Shown here one piece after another: positions 40,208-48,541 of a DNA stretch of 48,541 bases. The first letter of the stretch is position 1. Every line of letters begins with the position of its first letter. The stretch comes from JBBDYD01 sp040901865 (GTDB taxonomy: Bacteria > Bacteroidota > Ignavibacteria > UBA10030): NCBI GenBank assembly GCA_040901865.1, contig JBBDYD010000028.1, positions 1 through 48,541 of the forward strand. Direction: 5' to 3'. Under the pieces are notes generated by a model. It saw only the letters and a list, made by a program, of their open reading frames with translations, was not told the DNA's origin and searched no databases. Both the position numbers and the translations under genes were made by a program.

Positions 40208-42880
40208 GTGGCAAACCACATTTCAGTTCTTCATTTAGAGGATAATTCTGTTGATGCAGAGCTCATTCTGAGAACTCTGCTGACAGATTTTCCGGGGTGC
40301 AGGGTTCAGCGGGCCGATTCCAAGGAGTCGTTCATACGGGCCCTTCGCAGTAATTCATATGATATCATCCTCGCAGATTATAACCTCCCATCGTTTAGCG
40401 GCCGCGAAGCTCTCGAACTTACAAAGACCCTTTCGCCCGGCACTCCGTTCATTTTCGTTTCCGGAGCGATCGGCGAAGACCGGGCTATCGAATCACTGCA
40501 TCTCGGGGCTACGGACTATGTTCTCAAGGATCGCCTTTCACGATTGACCCCGGCCGTGCAACGCGCTCATGCCGAGATCGAGGAACGGCGTCACCGGAAA
40601 CAATCCGAGCAGGCCCTGCAGGAAAGCGAGATCCTCTACCAAACACTCGTCGAAACTTCTCCGGACGCGATTATTCTGACCGATCTCGATACGAGGATCA
40701 CCATGATCAATGGCCAGACCATCGACTTATACGGCGGGACCAGTGTGGACGAGCTCGTCGGTCGAAGTGCTTTCGACATCCTTGCCCCTGAAGATCACGA
40801 ACGGGCGCTTGCCAACAAGAAAGCCATCCTCGAAACCGGAAGCCTCCGCAACGTCGAGTATACTCTCCTGCGAAAAAACGGAACCCGATATCCGGCGGAG
40901 GTGGATGCATCCGTCATTCACGACCGCCACGGACAACCCAAAGCCTTTCTTGCCGTCGTTAAAGACATCACTGAACGCAAGAAAGTGCTCGCCGCCCTTG
41001 TCGAGAGCGAAAACCGCTACCGGAGCCTCATCGAAACATCAGCCGATGCCGTTCTTCTGAGCGACCTCGAGGGAGTCATCCTGTTCTGCAACCAGCGGAC
41101 CGCGGACCTCCTGGGTTATGACAATCCCCGCAGTCTGATCGGCAAGATCCTTTTCGAATTCGTCGATCCCGCCGACCATAAACACGTTCGTGAAATGGGG
41201 GCAAGGACCCGAATCGAAGGTCAGGTTCGAAGTTTCGAGTACACGCTGATCCATCGCGAGGGCACACGGCTTCAGGTGGAGGTGAGTTCTTCGCTTATCA
41301 GTGATCGCGACAGTAATCCAAGGGCATTCACCAGCTTCCTGCGTGACATCACAGAACGCAGGAGGAACGAAGAGAAGATTTTGGAACAAGCCGCCCTTCT
41401 GGACGTCGACCCCGCCGCGATTCTTGTTCGCGATCTCGACGACAACATTACTTTCTGGAACAGAGGCGCCGAACACCTGTACGGATGGAAACAGGCGGAA
41501 GTCCTTGGCACCTCCTTCACCAAGCTCCTCCCTGTCGAAACACTCGACGAATTCCGAAAATACAAACACGAACTCCTGAAAACGGGAACCTGGAGGGGTG
41601 AAATCGCCAGGCTTCAAAAAACGGGCGATCCTATTATCGTTGACTCTCATTGGACTTTGGTGCGTGATTCCTTTGGAAAACCCAAATCCGTTTATGCGGT
41701 CGAAGTCGACATGACTGAAAAACTCAGGCTCCAGGGTCAGGTACTCCGCGCACAGCGGATGGAGAGCATCGGTACATTGGCAGGGGGAATCGCACACGAT
41801 CTTAACAATGTCCTCGGTCCGATCTTGCTCTCCCTCCAGATCCTGCGAAATAAACTCGGCGACCAAAAGGACTTGAGGATGGTGGAAATGATCGAAGCCA
41901 GCGCCAAGCGGGGCGCCGCGATGATCAAGCAACTCCTGACGTTCGCCCGCGGGATCGAAGGAGAGCGCATCCCCATCAGTCTGCACCATCTGGTCCGCGA
42001 ACTTGACAATATTGCGAGCCAGACGTTTCCGAAATCCATCGGTTTTCGCACAGATATTCCGAAAGATCTCTGGACCGTCATGGGTGATGCGACTCAACTT
42101 CACCAGGTCTTGCTCAACCTCTGTGTTAACGCCCGGGATGCCATGCCGCACGGGGGGGTCCTGACCGTTTCGGCCTCCAACATCATGCTCGACCAGTCTT
42201 ATGCGAAGATGCACCGTGATGCACTGCCTGGGCCGTACGTGGCAATTTCCGTTGCAGACACAGGAACAGGGATTGCGCCAGACCTGCTCGATCGGATCTT
42301 CGAGCCTTTTTTCACAACCAAGGAATTGGGAAAGGGTACTGGATTGGGACTGTCGACAACTCTTGGAATTGTAAAAAGCCATGGCGGGTTCATGAACGTC
42401 TACAGCGAAGTCAACAGGGGAACGAAGTTTCTTGCCTATCTGCCCGCTCAACCCCAGCAGGAGGAGGGATCGAACGAGGCGGAATCAGCGGATGTTCCGC
42501 GGGGCAACGGACAGACGATTCTTGTCGCTGATGATGAAAACACCATTCTTGAAATTACGAAGCTGGCACTCGAAGCTCACGGGTATTCTGTTCTCACAGC
42601 CTCTGACGGCACAGAAGCGATCTCCCAGGCGGCATCTCACCCCGGAACAATTGCCCTCGTGGTATGCGACATGAGCATGCCCTTCATGGACGGACCGGCG
42701 ACGATTCGGGCGCTTCGGAAAATGGATCCCGGCCTGAAGTTCATTGCGGTCAGCGGGTTGATTGACAATGCGCACGTCGATGAATTAACAACGCTCCCCT
42801 TTATTGTCCACCTCCAAAAACCCTTCTCGGCGGAAAAACTCCTCAGGGCGGTTCATTCCCTCCTGGAAAGAAAGAACTAA
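40208..42880 (+). CDS. Hybrid sensor histidine kinase: receiver-PAS-PAS-PAS-kinase-receiver
   Basis: An 890-residue cytoplasmic protein with no membrane segment. An N-terminal receiver (Asp57 in ILADYNLP; Lys in VLKDRL) is followed by three PAS domains (about 130-255, 260-380, 385-505), a HisKA helix with His530 (GGIAHDLNN), an HATPase domain (NLCVNARDAMPHGG, DTGTGIAPDLLDRIFEPFFTTK, GKGTGLGLS) and a C-terminal receiver (Asp821 in VVCDMSMPF; Lys in LQKPFS). The start is GTG at 40208, as GGAGG sits 4 bases upstream; a TTG earlier is in frame. The order suggests an input receiver phosphorylated by another kinase. Divergent from dtxR; signal unknown. Confidence 0.93.
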   Translation: MANHISVLHLEDNSVDAELILRTLLTDFPGCRVQRADSKESFIRALRSNSYDIILADYNLPSFSGREALELTKTLSPGTPFIFVSGAIGEDRAIESLHLGATDYVLKDRLSRLTPAVQRAHAEIEERRHRKQSEQALQESEILYQTLVETSPDAIILTDLDTRITMINGQTIDLYGGTSVDELVGRSAFDILAPEDHERALANKKAILETGSLRNVEYTLLRKNGTRYPAEVDASVIHDRHGQPKAFLAVVKDITERKKVLAALVESENRYRSLIETSADAVLLSDLEGVILFCNQRTADLLGYDNPRSLIGKILFEFVDPADHKHVREMGARTRIEGQVRSFEYTLIHREGTRLQVEVSSSLISDRDSNPRAFTSFLRDITERRRNEEKILEQAALLDVDPAAILVRDLDDNITFWNRGAEHLYGWKQAEVLGTSFTKLLPVETLDEFRKYKHELLKTGTWRGEIARLQKTGDPIIVDSHWTLVRDSFGKPKSVYAVEVDMTEKLRLQGQVLRAQRMESIGTLAGGIAHDLNNVLGPILLSLQILRNKLGDQKDLRMVEMIEASAKRGAAMIKQLLTFARGIEGERIPISLHHLVRELDNIASQTFPKSIGFRTDIPKDLWTVMGDATQLHQVLLNLCVNARDAMPHGGVLTVSASNIMLDQSYAKMHRDALPGPYVAISVADTGTGIAPDLLDRIFEPFFTTKELGKGTGLGLSTTLGIVKSHGGFMNVYSEVNRGTKFLAYLPAQPQQEEGSNEAESADVPRGNGQTILVADDENTILEITKLALEAHGYSVLTASDGTEAISQAASHPGTIALVVCDMSMPFMDGPATIRALRKMDPGLKFIAVSGLIDNAHVDELTTLPFIVHLQKPFSAEKLLRAVHSLLERKN

Positions 42881-42896
42881 GGACTTTTTGGTACGG

Positions 42897-44135
42897 TCAG
42901 TCGGAAGGATGCTTGATGCACAGCGAAGTGTTCGTTCCGCCAAACCCAAATCCGTTCGACAGAGCGTAACGGATGGCTTTGGGACGGGCGGTGTGCGGAA
43001 CATAATCGAGGTCGCATTTCGGGTCGGGATTATCCAGATTAATCGTCGGGGGAATCATCTGATCCCGGATTGCCAGGACAGTAAACACCGCTTCGATGGC
43101 CGCCGCAGCGCCCAGAAGATGGCCCGTCATTGATTTCGTTGAACTCACGGCGATCTTCGATGCGTGGGAGCCAAAGGCCGATTTGATTGCGTCTGTCTCG
43201 GCGATGTCTCCAATTTGCGTTGACGTCCCGTGGGCATTAATGTAATCGATTTCGACAGGATTGACTCCCCCCCATTCGAGGGCACTTTTCATCGCCCTCG
43301 CAGCGCCCTCCCCTTTCTCTGCCGGAGCGGTGATGTGAAACGCGTCAGCACTCATTCCGCAACTCAGAATCTCCGCCAACATCTTTGCTCCACGCCTCTT
43401 CGCATGCTCATATTCTTCGATCACAAGGACTGCTGCACCCTCCCCCAGCACAAAGCCGTCGCGGTCCCGGTCAAACGGGCGGGAGGCTTTCGTCGGCTCA
43501 TCATTGCGCCGGGACAGCGCCCTTGGAGCGCAGAATCCCGCCAGTCCGGGCGGAATGATTGGCGCTTCTGAGCCGCCCACGATCATCACGTCGGCCTCGC
43601 TCCGTCGAATGATATGCAATCCGTCCGCGATCGCATGGTTCCCGGTCGCACAAGCCGAGACCACTCCATAATTCGGGCCCTTTGCTCCAAGTCGTATCGC
43701 CGCATAGCCCGAACAAGTATTGATAATGGATCCCGCGACGAAAAACGGAGAAACTCTGCGCGGACCCTCCTCGTGTATGCTTATGCTCGTTTGATAAATG
43801 TTCCCCAGTCCCCCGATTCCTGATCCGATCACAATACCGACCCTGTGTGCCTGCTCCGGTGCAATCGTGAGACCGGAATCTTCCACCGCTTCGCGCGTTG
43901 CCGCCCAGGAGTAGTGAAACACACGATCGTATCGCCCCACATCCTTCGGATCCATTGTCTTCGAGGGGTCAAACGACTTCAATTCGCCTGCAATCCGTGT
44001 GGGATAGGCCGAAGCGTCCATCCTCGTAATCGGACCGATTCCGGATTTTCCGCCAAGGCAGTTTTTCCACGAATCGCGCACATTCAGCCCCAAGGGGGTT
44101 ACCATTCCCATTCCCGTAACAACCACTCGGCGCAT
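42897..44135 (-). CDS. fabF: 3-oxoacyl-[acyl-carrier-protein] synthase II (KAS II)
   Basis: A 412-residue condensing enzyme for fatty acid elongation. Catalytic residues are Cys162 (VVSACATG), His302 (NAHGTST), Lys334 (SSTKSMTG) and His339 (MTGHLLGA), and the end SNGFGFGGTNTSL is conserved. Length is normal for FabF. There is no acyl carrier protein or fabD/G gene beside it, so it may be a stand-alone or specialised KAS. It is directly after a LolA-like protein with no base between stop and start, indicating translational coupling and a possible link to cell-envelope lipid supply. Confidence 0.95.
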   Translation of the reverse strand: MRRVVVTGMGMVTPLGLNVRDSWKNCLGGKSGIGPITRMDASAYPTRIAGELKSFDPSKTMDPKDVGRYDRVFHYSWAATREAVEDSGLTIAPEQAHRVGIVIGSGIGGLGNIYQTSISIHEEGPRRVSPFFVAGSIINTCSGYAAIRLGAKGPNYGVVSACATGNHAIADGLHIIRRSEADVMIVGGSEAPIIPPGLAGFCAPRALSRRNDEPTKASRPFDRDRDGFVLGEGAAVLVIEEYEHAKRRGAKMLAEILSCGMSADAFHITAPAEKGEGAARAMKSALEWGGVNPVEIDYINAHGTSTQIGDIAETDAIKSAFGSHASKIAVSSTKSMTGHLLGAAAAIEAVFTVLAIRDQMIPPTINLDNPDPKCDLDYVPHTARPKAIRYALSNGFGFGGTNTSLCIKHPSD

Positions 44136-44831
44136 TTATTCCAGTTCCTTTTTGAACAGATCGTCAGACAATCCCGAATTGACACGGTAGTTCGAATACT
44201 GCACTTCCATACTTCCACTTCTCGGCGGGCGGCGGGATTCTTCGGTTTGCGGCCGGCCGGGAATCGGGAACTCCTCGACAGTGGACGTATCGGGTGTCGT
44301 GGCAGTAAAGGTAATCCTCATTCGTTCCGGCAGCCAGAACTTGTTTTCATGGTGCAGGTACCAGGTTTGTACTGTGACGGACCTGCCACGGTACGGAGTG
44401 CTGATGGTTTGCACGATCGTGTAATTTGCCGGATCAACCCAAACGGTCAGATTCTGGACCCTCGCCGAACCTTTCTTTGCAGTGAGTTCAAGCCGATACA
44501 GTTGTTTTCCTTCGATCTCCTCCACCCCTTTGGAACGAGCATCATAATTTCTGACAAGGGCCGTCACCGGGAGGGCGAATCCTTCGCGCGGCAACATGGC
44601 GAAACTCTCGGATTTGATGTTGATCTTGTCGGGCTGCTTGAAGTAGAGCACCGCCTTCATCTCCGGTATCCGAACGCGCTCCATGTCAATCGCAGCCGTC
44701 AGATCGACCGAGTAATCCTCGATGCCCTTGAAATTGCGTTCACAACGGAGCAGGAGCTCGTCTCCGGAGGGTATCTGAGCAGATACAAGGGACGTTAGTA
44801 GAACGGAGAGTTTTAGAGTATTGGATATCAA
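44136..44831 (-). CDS. LolA-like outer-membrane lipoprotein-carrier-fold protein
   Basis: A 231-residue exported protein. The N-terminus LKLSVLLTSLVSAQ is a signal peptide; the start is a TTG at 44831 because no ATG precedes it. The mature region has the LolA/LolB-like pattern of antiparallel strands: KAVLYFKQPDKINIKSESFAML, YRLELTAKKGSARVQNLTVWVDPANYTIVQ, and VQTWYLHHENKFWLPERMRITF. It ends in an arginine/proline-rich tail. LolA-like proteins bind lipid or lipoprotein acyl groups in the periplasm. Coupling to fabF is unusual. Call is by fold and moderate. Confidence 0.65.
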   Translation of the reverse strand: MISNTLKLSVLLTSLVSAQIPSGDELLLRCERNFKGIEDYSVDLTAAIDMERVRIPEMKAVLYFKQPDKINIKSESFAMLPREGFALPVTALVRNYDARSKGVEEIEGKQLYRLELTAKKGSARVQNLTVWVDPANYTIVQTISTPYRGRSVTVQTWYLHHENKFWLPERMRITFTATTPDTSTVEEFPIPGRPQTEESRRPPRSGSMEVQYSNYRVNSGLSDDLFKKELE

Positions 44832-44834
44832 GTG

Positions 44835-44971
44835 AGGTTCAAGGTATAAGGTTTAGGGTTCAAGCTTCAATGAAATATGAAATGTGTTGGGTATGGATAT
44901 TGTATCATCATATCTTCTCACTTCTCACTTCTCACTTTTCACTTTTCACTTTTCACTTTTCACTTTTCACA
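44835..44971. repeat. Two heptamer arrays (AGGTTCA then CTTTTCA)
   Basis: GAGGTTC AAGGTAT AAGGTTT AGGGTTC AAGCTTC units (about 44835-44869), a short unique stretch, then CTTCTCA and TTTTCAC units (about 44914-44970). It lies between the LolA-like gene and the symporter gene. Confidence 0.75.
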
Positions 44972-44989
44972 ATGCTTATTACGAGCAAG

Positions 44990-46444
44990 CTACATTTTCG
45001 TATCCGTCACGAACGGCTTCCATTTTTCCTCTGGCGACTGCGGTGTCATGAGGCTGACGACGACAAGACAAAACACCGAGGCCGCGGCAGCGGGCAGGAT
45101 GATGTAATCAGTTTCCATCAGAGGTTCCGGCAGGATGAAATTAAGAACCGTGATTACGATCGTTATTCCCATGCCGGCGATGATCGATGAAACTCCTCCG
45201 GCGACGGTCACGCGTTTCCACAAGAATGCCGCCAGCAATGCCGGTGTAATGCCGGCTCCGACCATCGTGTACGCCGTAAAAGCCATATCCAGAATGCTCT
45301 TGAAAAAATTCGCAAGAACAAAGGCCAGGATTCCAAGGATCACGATCCAAATGCGTTGAAACCGAATGATTGCCTTATCTGATACATCCGGGCGGATAAA
45401 ACGCTGGTAAATGTCCCGCGCAACATTGGTCGAGGGAATCATCAAGAATGTGTTCGCCGTAGAGAGAATAATTGCCACCGCCGCACAAATGAGTAGTACT
45501 CCCGCCGCGACAGGGATATCGAACCTTGCAACCTGAAGAATGATCGTTTCCGTGGTTGCTTTGTCGAGCGAGCCATCCGGAAGCATGAACGGGAAGACCG
45601 AGAGGTATTTTGCGCTTCCGAAAACGGCGAGAAGACAAAGACTCGACTCGATGATGATAACGCCGATGATCATCCCAATGACCGCCTTCCGCGCGGTTTT
45701 CTCGTCCTTTGCCGAGAAGAATTTCTGGTACATACTGCTCTCCCCCATCAATAAGAAGAACGTCGGGAAGAACACTCCCATGGCCCAGACGGCGTTTTCC
45801 TGACCAAACACAAGAAACCGATCTGCCGGCAAGGCGTTGATTTGGTCGGCACCGAACGAGAAATACGCGAGGGGTAACGCGATGAGGACTCCGAGCGTCA
45901 CCATGATTCCGTTGATCAGGTCAATGGAGATAATTGAGACAAGGCCGGCAAGCACCGTAAACCCAATGACGACGGCGCACGTGATCGCTCCGCCCAGGAG
46001 CGGATCAATGCCGGTGAGGATATTCAGCAGGCGGCCGCCGCCCCGGAATTGATATCCGGCGATGGTCAGATAGGCTATGATGATGGCTGTGGTTCCAAAG
46101 AGCCTCGCCGTGGCGTTGTACCGCTTTTCGAGAATATCCGACAGCGTGTATTGCGAAATCCGGCGGACACGGTGAGCAAGAAAATACACCACCGCGATAC
46201 CCACCCACGCGCCCGCGCTCATCCATAGCTGGGAGACCCCCATGCGAAACGCCAGTCCGGCACCGCCGAACAAACTTCCCGATCCGACCCACGTGCACAC
46301 AAGCGTGCCGGCCAGGAACAGTGCGCTGGTCTTTCGCCCGGCCACCATGAAATCGTCCTGTGTCTTGACCGATCGGGAACTGTAAAGCCCCACGCCGCCA
46401 AGAATCAGCAGGTAGACGATCACACCAATCAGATAAATATCCAT
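44990..46444 (-). CDS. Sodium:solute symporter (SSS family)
   Basis: A 484-residue inner-membrane carrier with about 13 helices. Family features: SSRSVKTQDDFMVAGRKTSAL, TLVCTWVGSGSLFGGAGLAFRMG, a Na-binding AGYQFRGGGRLL region, a STANTFLMIPSTNVARDIYQRF core and helix-rich end. It resembles the proline/pantothenate/glucose SSS group; substrate cannot be decided. AAAGGGAT lies 6 bases before the ATG. It starts 12 bases after the ABC permease stop, so it is in the same operon, which may link solute import to the exporter. Confidence 0.92.
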   Translation of the reverse strand: MDIYLIGVIVYLLILGGVGLYSSRSVKTQDDFMVAGRKTSALFLAGTLVCTWVGSGSLFGGAGLAFRMGVSQLWMSAGAWVGIAVVYFLAHRVRRISQYTLSDILEKRYNATARLFGTTAIIIAYLTIAGYQFRGGGRLLNILTGIDPLLGGAITCAVVIGFTVLAGLVSIISIDLINGIMVTLGVLIALPLAYFSFGADQINALPADRFLVFGQENAVWAMGVFFPTFFLLMGESSMYQKFFSAKDEKTARKAVIGMIIGVIIIESSLCLLAVFGSAKYLSVFPFMLPDGSLDKATTETIILQVARFDIPVAAGVLLICAAVAIILSTANTFLMIPSTNVARDIYQRFIRPDVSDKAIIRFQRIWIVILGILAFVLANFFKSILDMAFTAYTMVGAGITPALLAAFLWKRVTVAGGVSSIIAGMGITIVITVLNFILPEPLMETDYIILPAAAASVFCLVVVSLMTPQSPEEKWKPFVTDTKM

Positions 46445-46456
46445 GCGATCCCTTTC

Positions 46457-47299
46457 TTACGTCAAGATGTCCTTCCGGACGAAAATAAACCAGGCAATAC
46501 TGACAAAGCCTAGAGAATATGATCCCAGTCCGAGAATTGAAATGAGGATCTCATCCCAACGGACCGGGTCGGCAAACACCTTGGTCCAGACATTGCTGTA
46601 ACTCGTCAACAAGTACGGCTGAAGCGACTGAAAGAACTCCACCGGAAGGACGCCGAGGATCAGCATAATGATGAGCATGCCCATCGTTGCGATGATGGGT
46701 CCGATGGCGTTTTCGACAAAAGACGAGAAGAAAAATGCGATGGTGGCGACCGAAGCCATGGACCATCCTGCGAGAATATACGCGGCAAAGAAGCGCCAAG
46801 CAACGTCGGAGGCCGAAAGGATCAGGATTCCGCGGTCAAACACGAGCAGATCGCCGGTCCCCATGAGCGCCACTGCGAGGCCGACACTCAGAACGCCAAG
46901 AAATCCCACAAAGACGATAGTATAAACGAGCGTCGTCAGGTATTTGGCAAAGAAGATCCGGGTACGGGAAACGGGGCGGATCAGGATCAGGCGGTACGTT
47001 CCTGCGGTGGCCTCTCCGGCCATCTGATCCCCTGCAACAAACGAAATCAACAGCGGGATATGAACCCAGAGACTGTTCATGACCGCGTAGGCGACGATCC
47101 ATCCATTAAAGAGGTTGCCGACGAAAAAAAAGTCCTGCTGAAGGGATCGGAGTCTTCCACTGGCGAAGCCCTCACCCTCAACCTTCATTGCTATTTCGAC
47201 CAGCGGGACGATGATGAGAATGATGAGGAAGCCGAGATACGTGCGCTTCTTCAGGAACGTCTTGATGCATTCGTAATAGACAAGTCGTATCATAATCAC
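46457..47299 (-). CDS. ABC transporter permease (ABC-2 type)
   Basis: A 280-residue protein with six predicted helices, beginning MIRLVYYECIKTFLKKRTYLGFLIILIIVPLVEI and including ISFVAGDQMAGEATAGTYRLILIRPVSRTRIFFAKYL, the conserved coupling region of ABC-2 permeases. It pairs with the preceding ATPase. I took the GTG at 47299, in GTGA overlap with the ATPase stop; an ATG at 47293 is an equal alternative. Typical function is export of a lipid, peptide or drug; no substrate marker. Confidence 0.9.
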   Translation of the reverse strand: MIMIRLVYYECIKTFLKKRTYLGFLIILIIVPLVEIAMKVEGEGFASGRLRSLQQDFFFVGNLFNGWIVAYAVMNSLWVHIPLLISFVAGDQMAGEATAGTYRLILIRPVSRTRIFFAKYLTTLVYTIVFVGFLGVLSVGLAVALMGTGDLLVFDRGILILSASDVAWRFFAAYILAGWSMASVATIAFFFSSFVENAIGPIIATMGMLIIMLILGVLPVEFFQSLQPYLLTSYSNVWTKVFADPVRWDEILISILGLGSYSLGFVSIAWFIFVRKDILT

Positions 47300-48216
47300 G
47301 CGATCGAAGACGATTCTGTGATGGAAAGAAAGTAGTCCTCAAGTGATCGGCGGGGAATCACCGACTCGATGTTCACTCCGTTCTTTACGAGAAGCTTCAC
47401 CAACAGGGGCACATCGCTGAATTCCATGACAGCGTGGTACTCTTCTCCTTGCTTTCGGAACGAGCGGACGTTCGAGGCACGGGACGCGAGGACTTTCCGT
47501 ATGCGCGCAGAAGGCGATCCCGTAATGATGACATGATGCTCCCCGGCATCCAGCAGTGACTTCACTTCTCCCTGAACCACCAGCTCTCCCGTGTTGATCA
47601 CCGCCATCCGGTTTGCCATGAGTTCAATCTCAGAAAGGAGATGAGAGGACAGAACGATGGTCTTTCCCCGATCCCTGGCAAGCATGAGGATCAACTCCCG
47701 GATTTCCTTTGTTCCCTGAGGATCGAGTCCGTTCGTGGGTTCGTCAAGAACAATAAGCTCGGGATCATTCAGCAATGCCTGAGCAATCCCCAACCTCTGT
47801 TTCATTCCGTGGGAATATGTTTTCACCCTGTCATGCGCCCGCTCTTTGAGTCCCACCAGTTCGAGGACCTCGAAGATCTTTTTTAGCGTCGTTCCGCCTT
47901 GCAATGCTCCTACCTGCTCGAGATTACGGACAGCCGAGAGATAGAGGTAAAAGTCCGGCTTCTCGACCATTCCGCCAACGCTCTTGAGCGCGCCATATCG
48001 GTTCTTGAGCACAGAGTGGCCGAACAGATGGACATCGCCTTCCGTAGGTTTGATGAGGGTGAGGAGCATTCGGATGGTCGTGCTTTTCCCTGCTCCATTC
48101 GGACCAAGAAATCCGAAGATATCGCCGGGAAACACTTCGAGATTCAGATTACGGACGGCGAAGCGTTTTTTGAATTTCTTGGAGAGGTTTGTCGTTCGAA
48201 GGATGGGGTCGGACAT
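47296..48216 (-). CDS. ABC transporter ATP-binding protein
   Basis: A 306-residue ATPase. Walker A GPNGAGKST (about 38-46), Q-loop region GGMVEKPDFYLY, signature YSHGMKQRL, Walker B LIVLDEP, and switch His in SSHLLSE. The C-terminal 80 residues are the extra domain seen in CcmA-type exporters (VVQGEVKSLLDAGEH...). It overlaps the permease by four bases. The operon therefore encodes a complete homodimer-type exporter plus symporter. Only heptamer repeats lie upstream. Confidence 0.96.
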   Translation of the reverse strand: MSDPILRTTNLSKKFKKRFAVRNLNLEVFPGDIFGFLGPNGAGKSTTIRMLLTLIKPTEGDVHLFGHSVLKNRYGALKSVGGMVEKPDFYLYLSAVRNLEQVGALQGGTTLKKIFEVLELVGLKERAHDRVKTYSHGMKQRLGIAQALLNDPELIVLDEPTNGLDPQGTKEIRELILMLARDRGKTIVLSSHLLSEIELMANRMAVINTGELVVQGEVKSLLDAGEHHVIITGSPSARIRKVLASRASNVRSFRKQGEEYHAVMEFSDVPLLVKLLVKNGVNIESVIPRRSLEDYFLSITESSSIA

Positions 48217-48218
48217 CA

Positions 48219-48300
48219 GAGATCAGAAGTCAGAGGTCGGAAGATCATCGTGAAGGATAATGAGTGAAGAGTGAAGGGTGAAGGGTGAAGGGTGAAGAGG
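48219..48300. repeat. Heptamer array (ATCAGAA/GTCAGAG, then GAGTGAA/GGGTGAA)
   Basis: Units ATCAGAG ATCAGAA GTCAGAG GTCGG give way to GAGTGAA GAGTGAA GGGTGAA GGGTGAA GGGTGAA. The second type is the same word family as the gapped array at 29334. Confidence 0.8.
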
Positions 48301-48541
48301 GTGAGAGTTCCTCAGTTGAATTCGGATTTCGGATTGCGCGTTTTTGGCGTCCCGTCGTTTTGTGACGGGATGGATTTCGGACTGTGTTAAACTGGGTTAA
48401 ATGGCGCAATCCCGCGTTTCGCATTCCGCAATCGACAATCTCTACGAGCCTATCGGCTCGAAGAGCCGTAGGCCGCATTCCGCAATCCTCTTGTGACCCC
48501 GGCGCGAATCCCCCTTTCTTCGATTACTCTAAGAAGGGGTC
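48301..48541. other. Gene-free end with several hairpins
   Basis: No gene seen. Small palindromes: CCCGTC/GACGGG (48351-48369), CGAGCC/GGCTCG around TATC (48445-48460) and, at the edge, CCCCTTTCTT facing AAGAAGGGG (about 48511-48539), which may be a terminator of a gene beyond the window. Confidence 0.45.

Noticed and set aside
41039..42451. Minus-strand ORF of 470 codons
   Set aside because: It is antisense to the hybrid kinase and mirrors its codon use; no family likeness and no promoter or start signal.

Overview
The window looks like one scaffold from a Gram-negative member of the Bacteroidota/Ignavibacteria side of the FCB superphylum, probably metagenome-derived. Two secreted proteins end in type IX secretion-type (NYPNPFNP-like) sorting domains. 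kdsB, OM beta-barrels and Rieske/cytochrome lipoproteins imply an outer membrane. Several promoters fit the Bacteroidetes pattern (TTTG, about 20 nt, TAnnTTTG), and many starts lack a Shine-Dalgarno or use GTG/TTG. Two exactly 100-N gaps (29384-29483, 38153-38252) mark scaffold joins. No rRNA, tRNA, CRISPR array, transposase or phage gene was seen. Nearly all genes lie on the minus strand; plus-strand blocks are 14286-15017, 27426-33009 and 40208-42880.

Layout. 1-1271: an AbiEi-family antitoxin-like regulator followed by a truncated Fic gene, with a nested palindromic operator over their promoter. 1371-6712: M24 peptidase, then an operon of two D-Ala-D-Ala-ligase-like ATP-grasp enzymes, a GNAT acetyltransferase and a lysine 2,3-aminomutase. 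7176-12181: zinc-ribbon membrane protein, recG with a UPF0173 hydrolase, a one-domain EamA protein and a response regulator; recG to EamA is flanked by inverted copies of one composite repeat. 12423-21668: exported amidohydrolase, T9SS protein, lipoprotein, kdsB-pyrG, M48 peptidase-plsC-gatC and an OM barrel. 21829-26940: an overlapping chain (TPR protein, EamA exporter, trmH, unknown, namZ) and a secreted EEP nuclease/phosphatase.

27426-29333 is a compact oxidised-guanine repair operon (MutT-like, MutY, Ogg2-like). 29746-33009 holds a saccharopine-dehydrogenase-like enzyme, YajQ and a cell-wall amidase. 33031-39956 is a complete-looking iron operon on the minus strand: DtxR/MntR regulator, membrane-anchored DtxR-FeoA fusion, FeoB as separate GTPase and membrane ORFs, a di-heme oxidoreductase lipoprotein, a Tat-exported Rieske protein and an OM porin. 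It is headed by a promoter with a DtxR-type operator. 40208-48216: hybrid histidine kinase, FabF with a LolA-like protein, and an ABC exporter with a sodium:solute symporter.

Almost every intergenic space holds degenerate tandem repeats with a 7-base period. The sequences differ between sites but the period is shared, and at several sites two arrays face each other around a small loop and could fold into long hairpins. Both assembly gaps fall inside such arrays. The strongest candidates for undescribed biology are this repeat class, the iron operon with its regulator/FeoA fusion and periplasmic redox proteins, the beta-lysine/ATP-grasp operon, and the AbiEi-Fic pair.
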